Below are positions 15,983 through 24,023 of a DNA stretch of 32,329 nt, in pieces. The position numbers and the translations under genes were made by a program. The first letter of the stretch is position 1; each line of letters begins with the position of its first letter. Origin of the DNA: Candidatus Shapirobacteria bacterium GW2011_GWF2_37_20 (GTDB lineage: Bacteria > Patescibacteriota > Microgenomatia > UBA12405); NCBI GenBank assembly GCA_000989305.1, contig LBTB01000007.1, forward strand, positions 1-32,329, in the 5' to 3' direction. The notes beneath the pieces were generated by a model. That model searched no databases, was not told the DNA's origin, and saw only the letters and a program-made list of their open reading frames with translations.

Positions 15983-17605
15983 GTGTTGAAAAAAGCTGTT
16001 AGTTTTATTGCACCGGTTCTTTTTTTGATTTTAGCTCTTGTTGTTTCATTTCTCCTTACTTCTCCGTCTCAACCTAAATTTGTAATCGATATTCTGTTTT
16101 ATACAAAAGTATTAATATTATTTTCTCTTGTCTTTACTCTGACTTATTTTATTGATATCGCTTTTTCCGGCTTCAAAAAACCGGTAGTTAAGCTAATTAC
16201 TTTTGGGATAACCTTTATTCTTTCTTGTTTTTTATTCTTCATAGAAGACAAGATAACCAAGGACAGTCAACTGAATTTTGTTTTTCAAATATTTTTAGTG
16301 GTGATTGTGGGAGTATATGTCTTTTATTTTATCCGCTGGCCCCTAAAAGGTATTTTTTATTTAATTAAAAAAATAAAATGGAAATTTGTTCAAAGCTTTG
16401 TTGCCTATATTGAACACTTGATTGAACCAATTTATTATTTTCCCTTAAAACTAGTTACTTATTCGACTTATTATCTAATAAAATTTTTAATTAAGGTTAC
16501 GATTGAACTGATTAAAATCATTATTGATGCTGGCAAATTTACCTTTAGAAGTTTTAGAAATTTTCTAAAATCCTTATTAGTTTTCTGTCTTGGCTTATAT
16601 GTTATTGCCTCACTTTTTGTGATTGTTGATTATATTCGGACTCAATATGGTCAATACGGCAAGTTTTTTTGTTCGGCTGGAGTTAAAAATAAATTAAAAG
16701 GGACGGTGGTGAGGGTTGTGGGTGGTTATTCTGAAGGAACAGGTTTTTTTATCTCAGAAAATCAAGTGTTAACTAATTTTCATGTCATTGCTGATGAACC
16801 TAGTCCTAAAATAATTTTCCCTAATGGTAAATTTATTACTCCCATAAAAATTACTGGTGATAAAGATGCTGATTTAGCTATTTTATTTACCGAGTATGAA
16901 TACCCAGAGATGGTTATGTCACTACCTAGTAAAATTTCCATCAAGGATGAAGAACCGCTTCTGGCAACTGGTTTTGCTATGGGAACAGATTTAGCTGGTA
17001 AAGCCACTGTCTTGAAGGGTAATTTTGCTGATTTTAGGGAGTCAAAATATGAAAGTGTCAGTTATATTCAAACTAATATTTCTCTAGTGGAAGGGATGAG
17101 TGGTGGCCCACTGACAGACCAATGCGGTCAGGTGGTTGGGATAAATACTGCCGGTCTAGCGGGATTATCAATGTTTATATCCGGAAGTGAAGCCAAAAAA
17201 ATAATTCCTGATTTTTCAGATCAAGAAATTGAAAAAATTGATGTCGATCCCAGTAAATCACCGGAAGATGCAGTTACTGCCTTTTATACTTATCTTAAGG
17301 CTAGAAAAATGAAGGAGGGTTTTGATCTATTAAGCCGGGAATATCTTCAAAAGACTAATTTTGAAGAGTGGACTAGCCGATTTAAGGATATTTTGGATGT
17401 AGAAATTGTTAAATCAGAAAAAGTGGAAGATTCAAAAGATACTGTTAATGTAAAATTTGGCACTAAAAATTGGGTGACTGAAGAAACTGAATTTCACTAT
17501 TACGAGGGAACTTGGAAAACAATTTTTGAAGACGGGAAATATAAGATGCTGAAAAGTAATATTAAAGAAATTGAAGATCCTGATTTTGATTGGTTTTATG
17601 ACTAA
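15983..17605 (+). CDS. Multi-TM membrane protein with trypsin-like (HtrA/S1C-like) protease domain and C-terminal NTF2-like region
   Basis: Several TM helices; triad motifs VLTNFHVIAD (His), DADLAIL (Asp), EGMSGGPL (Ser). GTG start. Confidence 0.8.
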   Translation: MLKKAVSFIAPVLFLILALVVSFLLTSPSQPKFVIDILFYTKVLILFSLVFTLTYFIDIAFSGFKKPVVKLITFGITFILSCFLFFIEDKITKDSQLNFVFQIFLVVIVGVYVFYFIRWPLKGIFYLIKKIKWKFVQSFVAYIEHLIEPIYYFPLKLVTYSTYYLIKFLIKVTIELIKIIIDAGKFTFRSFRNFLKSLLVFCLGLYVIASLFVIVDYIRTQYGQYGKFFCSAGVKNKLKGTVVRVVGGYSEGTGFFISENQVLTNFHVIADEPSPKIIFPNGKFITPIKITGDKDADLAILFTEYEYPEMVMSLPSKISIKDEEPLLATGFAMGTDLAGKATVLKGNFADFRESKYESVSYIQTNISLVEGMSGGPLTDQCGQVVGINTAGLAGLSMFISGSEAKKIIPDFSDQEIEKIDVDPSKSPEDAVTAFYTYLKARKMKEGFDLLSREYLQKTNFEEWTSRFKDILDVEIVKSEKVEDSKDTVNVKFGTKNWVTEETEFHYYEGTWKTIFEDGKYKMLKSNIKEIEDPDFDWFYD

Positions 17606-17652
17606 TTATCCGGTATCAGTTATATTTGACACCGTAAATGATATTATGAGTT

Positions 17653-18198
17653 ATGGTCAAGATCAAAAAGATAAAAAAATCAGATGATCCTAGGGTGGGT
17701 GATAAAAACTTAATCCCAAGAAACGCCGCCATAATAGAACAAACCCTAGATTCTCTAGGAATAACCGCCAGGGTTGCCGAAGTAAACTATCGACCAAAAG
17801 ATACTGAATTTTGTCTTGAAATAGCGCTAGGTACGCCACTCGAAAGCATTACCAAGCTACATAAGGATGTAGCCATGGCTTTAGCTTCTCCTACCGGTGA
17901 TGTTGATATTGAAGCCCCAATTCCTGGACGATCTTTGATCGCAATTAGATTGCCATTTGATAAGCAGAGGTATGAGGCGGCAATTAATGCTTTTAAATTG
18001 AGGCAGAAAGAAGAAAAAAGAAATTCCAAAAAAAGCCGTACCACTGACAAAACCAAAACTGACAGACCAGAGTTTCCTAAAACGATTCGCGACTATCTAG
18101 CTGTAGTTTTTTATATTATTGCCGGTATTTTGGATATAACTACCCAGTACCTGCGTAAGTTAGGTAATTTTATTGAAGGCAGAGATCGTCAATTTTAA
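17653..18198 (+). CDS. Stand-alone FtsK alpha-domain-like protein
   Basis: IIEQTLDSLGITARVAEVNYRPKDTEFCLEIALGTPLESITKLHKDVAMALASPTGDVDIEAPIPGRSLIAIRLP resembles the FtsK alpha domain. Confidence 0.7.
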   Translation: MVKIKKIKKSDDPRVGDKNLIPRNAAIIEQTLDSLGITARVAEVNYRPKDTEFCLEIALGTPLESITKLHKDVAMALASPTGDVDIEAPIPGRSLIAIRLPFDKQRYEAAINAFKLRQKEEKRNSKKSRTTDKTKTDRPEFPKTIRDYLAVVFYIIAGILDITTQYLRKLGNFIEGRDRQF

Positions 18199-18209
18199 TT
18201 TATATAAAC

Positions 18210-19235
18210 ATGCTGACTTATAAACCATCCCAAGAAGCCACTATAGAACGCGATGTCATGTTTGATGAGGCGGTTAAGCTAATCCAAGAAACTGGAGTCG
18301 CTTCGGCCTCGCTTATCCAAAGACGTTTAAAATTAGGTTATGCCAGATCAGCCCGACTTTTAGATGAGCTCGAACAAAGCGGAATTATTGGAGAAGTAAA
18401 TGGAGCTAAACCCAGAGATATTTTAATTCCACATAAAAACAGAGAAGGTCAAACAATTATTCCTAAAAAAGAACCGAGTCCAGTAAAAATTGAGTTTGAA
18501 GAGACATTAGCTAGTTGGAAAAAGACAAAACACGCCGACAATGTATCTGAAAATTTTAAAATTGAACTTGGAATTGATGAAAATAAAAAAGAAGTAGATT
18601 TAAATCTTGAAAAATATGGCAACTTATTAATAATCGGCTCACAATTTACCTCAACTGTTGACTTGTTAAATAATATATTAACCACTAGTATGGCTAAATA
18701 TTCACCTAATGAATTGAAATTAATTGTCATTGATGGCGTTAAAGGCGATCTGATTGTCCCCAATCAAGCTTCTCATTTATTGACGCCAATGATTGTCGAA
18801 GCAGAAAAGTCCGTTAGTGCTTTAAAATGGTGTGTCAATGAGATTGAAAGACGGATGAAACTGGATAATCTAAATCCTCAAGCTAAGGTTCTAATTTTGA
18901 TCAATTCACTTAATCAAATTCTAAATTTTTCTCCATCAGAGATTGAAGATAATATTTATCGGATCATGGTCCAGGGAAGAAAATATGGCTTCTATTTTAT
19001 TATCAGCACTGACTACGCCAATCCCAGAACAGCCAAATCAATTATAGCCAATAGTCCAGCTAAACTAGTCTTCAAGCCAACGGATAAAAAGATTGCTAGA
19101 GAGTCGGGTATACCCGAAGCCATCGAGCTTTCATCACCCGATGAGGCTATTTTAGAAACTATGTATGAAGGCAAAAGAAAACTGACAATCAATAAAGTTG
19201 ATCCAAAGAAAATCTATAGAGAAATATTTGAATAG
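18210..19235 (+). CDS. FtsK-like protein with N-terminal gamma wHTH and C-terminal motor domain lacking Walker A
   Basis: ASASLIQRRLKLGYARSARLLDELEQSGIIGEVNGAKPRDIL (gamma domain) precedes NLLIIGSQFTSTVDLLNNIL (Walker A position, no GxGKS) and LKLIVIDGVKGDL...SHLLTPMIVEAEKSVSALKWCVNEIERRM (motor signature). Confidence 0.75.
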   Translation: MLTYKPSQEATIERDVMFDEAVKLIQETGVASASLIQRRLKLGYARSARLLDELEQSGIIGEVNGAKPRDILIPHKNREGQTIIPKKEPSPVKIEFEETLASWKKTKHADNVSENFKIELGIDENKKEVDLNLEKYGNLLIIGSQFTSTVDLLNNILTTSMAKYSPNELKLIVIDGVKGDLIVPNQASHLLTPMIVEAEKSVSALKWCVNEIERRMKLDNLNPQAKVLILINSLNQILNFSPSEIEDNIYRIMVQGRKYGFYFIISTDYANPRTAKSIIANSPAKLVFKPTDKKIARESGIPEAIELSSPDEAILETMYEGKRKLTINKVDPKKIYREIFE

Positions 19236-19284
19236 TGTTTTTCTATATCTATAAATATCTAAACTTATTCCATCAAATATACGC

Positions 19285-19464
19285 TTATTTCTTTATAAAT
19301 TTTGTTGTTTCCATTAATATTTTGACTTCACCATTACTGTAAATATTTCTGTGATTTTCATTATCTTTATCCAAATTATTTAGAGCGCTGTGTACTAAGT
19401 TATATCCATTAGTAGAGAGTAATTCATTTATCTTTTTCAATAACTCTGGAGACATATTGATCAT
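19285..19464 (-). CDS. Short hypothetical ORF (59 aa)
   Basis: Minus strand: MINMSPELLKKINELLSTNGYNLVHSALNNLDKDNENHRNIYSNGEVKILMETTKFIKK*. Below the ORF-track threshold; fills a gap. Confidence 0.4.
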   Translation of the reverse strand: MINMSPELLKKINELLSTNGYNLVHSALNNLDKDNENHRNIYSNGEVKILMETTKFIKK

Positions 19465-19548
19465 TACTCAATTATATCCTGAAATATAATTAACAATAGT
19501 TTATAGGTACTCATTTAGCTTAAATAGTAATATTTTAAGAGCCTGATT

Positions 19549-19576
19549 TTGAAAAAACACCAGTGAACGATACAAT
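19549..19576 (+). promoter_or_regulatory. Promoter TTGAAA-16-TACAAT, 8 nt before ATG 19585
   Basis: -35 at 19549-19554, -10 at 19571-19576; leaderless spacing. Confidence 0.5.
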
Positions 19577-19584
19577 CCGCATAT

Positions 19585-19749
19585 ATGACAAAAGAAATTA
19601 TTTACAACATGTTGATATCTGGTATTAAGGGATTTTTTGAAGGACTATGGTCCCTGCTTGTTGCCCTTCCTTGGTGGGTAAAGATTTTAGTAATTGTTTT
19701 AGTTTTATTTCCAATTTTCTTTAATAGATATAAAGGAAAAAGATATTAA
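19585..19749 (+). CDS. Small single-TM protein (54 aa)
   Basis: MTKEIIYNMLISGIKGFFEGLWSLLVALPWWVKILVIVLVLFPIFFNRYKGKRY*. TAATG overlap with the next gene. Confidence 0.65.
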   Translation: MTKEIIYNMLISGIKGFFEGLWSLLVALPWWVKILVIVLVLFPIFFNRYKGKRY

Positions 19750-20840
19750 TGGACTACCTAAAAGACCGACAATATTATGAAGATTTATATGATTTACACA
19801 CTATCGAAATTTGTATTGATTGGGTAAAATTAGCTTTAAAAAAGTGTAAAGAAGACAAGATTTTTAGTAAATTTCCAAAAAAAGATAAGATAAGAGGTAA
19901 AAATATTTTGATTGAGTTGCCACTTTATTACCAAAAAGGTGAACGTTATAGAGATAAAGAAAAGACGATTAACGAATGGATAGAAAAAGACAAAAATAAA
20001 CAAGATAAATTTGACGACACAAGAGAACTGGACAGTATTTTTTGCCAGGAATGTAACTGGGCAATGAAATTAGAGGGAAAAAGTCTGCACGATTTTTCTG
20101 ATGAACCATTAAGAATGCTTTTCTTTTTTGAGTGTCCTAATTGTCATAAACGAAGAGGTATTTTTGATGACGGAGAAGAATATAAAAGTAAACCAAGACT
20201 CTGTCCCAAGTGCGGTGATGAGCTTAAAATCAGTTATAAAAATGAAAAAGAAGTTTCATCCTTTACTGAAAAATGTAAAAGTTGTGATTATAAACTCGAA
20301 GATAAAACCGATTTTAAACTTTATGACGAAAAACAGAAGAAGAGGGAAGAGAGAAAAGAATATTTATTAAATAAATATCGTAAAGAATGTTGTTTAACAC
20401 CTGAAAAGGGTGAGAATTATGTTTCCAGTCAAACCCAATTAATAAACTCAATCGATCGAATTAAAGAAACGGAAAGAAAAGAAGCCGATCCTATTTACCA
20501 AAAGGCCAGAGCCTTAAAGAAATTGAAAGTATTTGATATGGAAAAGTTGTTAAAAGAAACCTTGGAAAAAGAAAAATATATCGACCTTTCCTTTGATAAA
20601 CCCGAGATTACTAAGGATGTAGTAATTCCATTCTCGGTTCAGGAATCGGACACTTCAAGAAGTGATTATGACAGCCAAAATAATCTAAAAAAGTTGATTA
20701 AAAAGACCTTAGAAGATACCAATTGGCGATTAATGAGTGATGGAATTAGCCAAAGGCTTGGGATATTAAATGGTAGAATCAGGGGCTACGAAAACGAGGA
20801 TGATTTAGTAAAAATTGTAAAATATGCAAATGATCAATGA
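19749..20840 (+). CDS. Multi-zinc-ribbon hypothetical protein
   Basis: Four CxxC pairs: CQEC, CPNC, CPKC, CKSC. Confidence 0.7.
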   Translation: MDYLKDRQYYEDLYDLHTIEICIDWVKLALKKCKEDKIFSKFPKKDKIRGKNILIELPLYYQKGERYRDKEKTINEWIEKDKNKQDKFDDTRELDSIFCQECNWAMKLEGKSLHDFSDEPLRMLFFFECPNCHKRRGIFDDGEEYKSKPRLCPKCGDELKISYKNEKEVSSFTEKCKSCDYKLEDKTDFKLYDEKQKKREERKEYLLNKYRKECCLTPEKGENYVSSQTQLINSIDRIKETERKEADPIYQKARALKKLKVFDMEKLLKETLEKEKYIDLSFDKPEITKDVVIPFSVQESDTSRSDYDSQNNLKKLIKKTLEDTNWRLMSDGISQRLGILNGRIRGYENEDDLVKIVKYANDQ

Positions 20841-22389
20841 CTCTAATCTTACAAAACTCAAAACTGGACTATTATTTCTAGATTTCGACCAGATCAACAA
20901 GGAGCCAGAATATGAAGCAATGGGAAGACAGACAAAAAAGCATTCTGTAATCTCCAAAAGATACCAATATGCTCAGGATTTAGAAAGGTCATTCATCGAG
21001 GCAAAACTTACCTCCAAGCTATTGCTTGAGGTAGATAATCTAATAAATGTTGATGAAAAAATATTTGAGCCTGAAGAAATAATTTCATACTACGACGGAA
21101 TATTCCTGGAATACATTCATCAAATAAAAGACAAACTTTTCCGATTAATATGGTGGATAATTCAAAAGGATGATGTGAAGAATAAAATAGAAGAGCCTGA
21201 CTCAATCAATCTGGGAAATTTTAAATCATATAAAGACATATTACTTGTGATAGGCATTAAAAAATATTTGGAAGATTGGAACCAAGGATTATCTAGCGGA
21301 ATTGCAACTGCCTTAAGAAAACGGACACAACATCACCATTTTATTAGTAGGCTGCAATTGAACGAAGACTTTCAAAAAATCAGGATGTCAAAGTCAATGC
21401 TTTCTTCGGCTTCAATTGGGTACTTGTCTGAATACGGAAAAAATAAAATGAAACAAATTGGTGAAGAATCGTATAAAAAGTGGAGAGATGACGTAATTAA
21501 CAAACAAAAAAATACATTGGATCAAATAGAAAGTAATTTAGAAAATGTGTCTAAGAAACTCATTGAGTTTTATAAATTTCCCATTGAGCCCAAAAAACAA
21601 GCCGAAATATTTAATACATATGCAGAACAGCAAAAAAAATTTGACATTGAAAACAGCACGTCTTTAGCTAAGATCGATGGGGCAATAAAAGGTCTCATTG
21701 ACACGTTTATATTACATACAAAGTCATTTTTTAAAGAACAGTTAGTTTCAATTTACCTAGTAGGAAGTGTACCTCGCGGCGAGTTTGTTCTGGGTTCTTC
21801 AGACATTAATATCGTGATAATAACCAATAGTGACGCCTTTGACTCTTTTCCATCCAGAATGGATCCACTAATAAAAGTTAGATTTTTCAGTGAAAATAGC
21901 TTTTTAAGTGAAAACAATAAGAAATGGAGATTTATTTGTTGGTCTGACGGACTTCTTATTGAAGGTAAACAGTTTAAATTTAAAAAAGATGACTTTCCAA
22001 AGCCCGGTACGTTTTTAACATTACTTCTAAACAGCAATACTATTGATGAATTAGAAGAATTAAAACATAAAGTTGCTAATTTGAAGTCACCATCAAGAAA
22101 AATAATGCGGTTTTTCTGTTTAGAGGCAGTCAAATTAATGCTGGATTTTGGTTTTGGTGTTGCAATGGCAAACAAACCTTTTTACTCATCCAGCAGAAAA
22201 GTCAAAATTGAATACGTCAAAAAGATGTTTCCGTCGGCATTAAGACAAACAAAAACATTTGAAATTATATATAAAGGGGCAACTGTTAATCAGAAAGATT
22301 ACGTTTTCATGTTAGACACATTTCTTAAAAATGCGAGAAAAAACTACACCAAGCTTTCTGAAGTTGCCCAAAGTGCCGTAGAGGGTTAG
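20824..22389 (+). CDS. Putative HEPN-like plus MNT-type nucleotidyltransferase fusion protein
   Basis: N-terminal all-helical region with LRKRTQHHHFISRL (R-x4-H); C-terminal VGSVPRGEFVLGSSDINIVII (GS...SDxN, Pol-beta NTase-like). Overlaps the upstream ORF by 17 nt. Confidence 0.6.
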   Translation: MQMINDSNLTKLKTGLLFLDFDQINKEPEYEAMGRQTKKHSVISKRYQYAQDLERSFIEAKLTSKLLLEVDNLINVDEKIFEPEEIISYYDGIFLEYIHQIKDKLFRLIWWIIQKDDVKNKIEEPDSINLGNFKSYKDILLVIGIKKYLEDWNQGLSSGIATALRKRTQHHHFISRLQLNEDFQKIRMSKSMLSSASIGYLSEYGKNKMKQIGEESYKKWRDDVINKQKNTLDQIESNLENVSKKLIEFYKFPIEPKKQAEIFNTYAEQQKKFDIENSTSLAKIDGAIKGLIDTFILHTKSFFKEQLVSIYLVGSVPRGEFVLGSSDINIVIITNSDAFDSFPSRMDPLIKVRFFSENSFLSENNKKWRFICWSDGLLIEGKQFKFKKDDFPKPGTFLTLLLNSNTIDELEELKHKVANLKSPSRKIMRFFCLEAVKLMLDFGFGVAMANKPFYSSSRKVKIEYVKKMFPSALRQTKTFEIIYKGATVNQKDYVFMLDTFLKNARKNYTKLSEVAQSAVEG

Positions 22390-22446
22390 TTATATCATCT
22401 TGTATATCAAACAATATCACCGTTTCGGTTCATTCCTTTTTTATAG

Positions 22447-22493
22447 TGTCTCATTTGTCTCATTTAGCTTCAAATCTTTGATAGAATGAGACA
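22447..22493. repeat. TGTCTCATTT direct pair plus inverted copy AATGAGACA, composite stem-loop
   Basis: TGTCTCATTT at 22447-22456 and 22456-22465 (one shared base); AATGAGACA at 22485-22493; inner TCAAA-TC-TTTGA. Confidence 0.6.
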
Positions 22494-22541
22494 GTGGGTA
22501 AGAGGGTGTTATAGGGATAGAAAGGTTCCAGACCCCAATGC

Positions 22542-22650
22542 TCCGCCAAAGGGTCAAAGTTCTATGCGACCCCTGTGGTATAGTAACTTTTCCCCAACCT
22601 GTGTTCTTTATTTTTCAAAAGCAACATTTTTTGTTAGATAGCCTATAATA
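22542..22650 (+). repeat. Right boundary repeat (attR-like) merging into the promoter of the S66 peptidase gene
   Basis: First 23 bp identical to 3163-3185; diverged similarity continues to the TATAAT at 22644. Confidence 0.75.
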
Positions 22651-22658
22651 CGGTAAAA

Positions 22659-23711
22659 GTGGTAATATGTATTATGAATTTCGTAACCCTTCCGAAACTA
22701 AAAAATGGCGACAAGGTGGCAATCCTATCACCATCTTTTGCCGCTCCGGCCGTTTGGCCTCATGTTTACAAGCTTGGCTGCCAACGTTTACGTGATGTTT
22801 TTGGTTTAGAACCTATTGAATTTCCCACCACCAGGAAATTGGGTGCAAGCGGTGAAGAACGCATAAAGGATTTGGTTGATGCCTTTGAAAGTAAGGATAT
22901 AAAAGCAGTAATTGCTTCTCTTGGAGGCGATGACCAAATAACTTACATAAAAAAACTACCCAGGGAACCTTTTATTAATAATCCAAAACCATTTTTTGGC
23001 TATAGCGACAATACTCATTTCATTAACCACCTCTGGTTGAATGGTATTCCCTCATTTTATGGCGGTTGTTTGTTTACTGAATTTGCCATGCAAGTAAAAA
23101 TGGACGAATTTACCGTTGATTATTTAAACCATGCTTTTTTTGATAATGGTTTTTTTGATTTAAAGTCCAGTCCGACATTTAATGATATTGGCCTTAACTG
23201 GAACGACCCATCAACAATAAACACAAGAAGGAAACATCAACAAAATCCATTTTGGTCATGGGATTCTCTAAATAATTCTCAGGGCATTACCTGGGGTGGT
23301 TGTGTAGAATCAATTGATGATATGTTGCGCCACGGCGCCACTATTCCCAACCTTAACGATTTTAAAAATATTGTTTTATTTTTAGAAACTTCAGAAGAAA
23401 TTCCTGATCATTTTTATTTCCGTCGTGTTTTGCGTGCTTTAGGTGAACGGGGGATTCTAAGTAATGTTCAGGGTCTGCTTATTGGGCGACCCAAGGCGTG
23501 GGAGTTTAATAAACAAAAGACAGATAAAGAAAAAATTATCTATAAAAAAGCCCAACAAGAAATGGTTTTAGAGGTTACTAGGAAATATAATGAAGATATT
23601 CCTATAATTCAAAACATAGATATTGGTCATACTGCCCCCCAAATTCCCTTGCCGGTTGGCAAAAAAATAAAAATAGACTCTTCAACTAAATCTATTCAAA
23701 TGGAATTTTAA
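22659..23711 (+). CDS. S66-family peptidase, LD-carboxypeptidase / MccF-like
   Basis: GDKVAILSPSFAAP, IKAVIASLGGDDQ, FFGYSDNTHF (Ser), IVLFLETSEE, GHTAPQIPLPVGKKI (His). GTG start at 22659 or ATG at 22674. Confidence 0.85.
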   Translation: MVICIMNFVTLPKLKNGDKVAILSPSFAAPAVWPHVYKLGCQRLRDVFGLEPIEFPTTRKLGASGEERIKDLVDAFESKDIKAVIASLGGDDQITYIKKLPREPFINNPKPFFGYSDNTHFINHLWLNGIPSFYGGCLFTEFAMQVKMDEFTVDYLNHAFFDNGFFDLKSSPTFNDIGLNWNDPSTINTRRKHQQNPFWSWDSLNNSQGITWGGCVESIDDMLRHGATIPNLNDFKNIVLFLETSEEIPDHFYFRRVLRALGERGILSNVQGLLIGRPKAWEFNKQKTDKEKIIYKKAQQEMVLEVTRKYNEDIPIIQNIDIGHTAPQIPLPVGKKIKIDSSTKSIQMEF

Positions 23712-23769
23712 TTAATAGATATTTTTTACATTGGAATTATCATCTTTAGCCTGTTTTAGTGAAAAATAG

Positions 23770-23797
23770 TTGAAATATCTGATAAAAATAGTATCAT
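23770..23797 (+). promoter_or_regulatory. Promoter TTGAAA-16-TATCAT, 7 nt upstream of ATG 23805
   Basis: -35 at 23770-23775, -10 at 23792-23797. Confidence 0.5.
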
Positions 23798-23804
23798 ACC
23801 CTGA

Positions 23805-23996
23805 ATGAGCCATTTTAAACCAGAATTCGAAACACTTATTGTTCCCGGTTTTAAGCCCTTGATAATTAATAATGGAAATGAAGAAGGGGCGTCAACTACA
23901 GACAAAAACCCACAAAAAACAGTTATTGAAACCAGAGTATTTACACAGGCCTTTACAAAAAATAGTGAGAATAAAACAATACCAACCATGCAATAA
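23805..23996 (+). CDS. Small orphan peptide (63 aa)
   Basis: ORF immediately after a good promoter, same strand and 27 bp before the amidohydrolase gene. Confidence 0.5.
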   Translation: MSHFKPEFETLIVPGFKPLIINNGNEEGASTTDKNPQKTVIETRVFTQAFTKNSENKTIPTMQ

Positions 23997-24023
23997 GGGA
24001 AACTATGGTTTAAATGAAACATT

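Larger units (their letters stand above)
3163..22564. mobile_element. Putative integrative element at tRNA-Ser(GCU)
   Basis: 23-bp perfect direct repeat TCCGCCAAAGGGTCAAAGTTCTA at 3163-3185 and 22542-22564, large serine recombinase at the left end, and R-M/phage-like cargo between. Confidence 0.75.
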
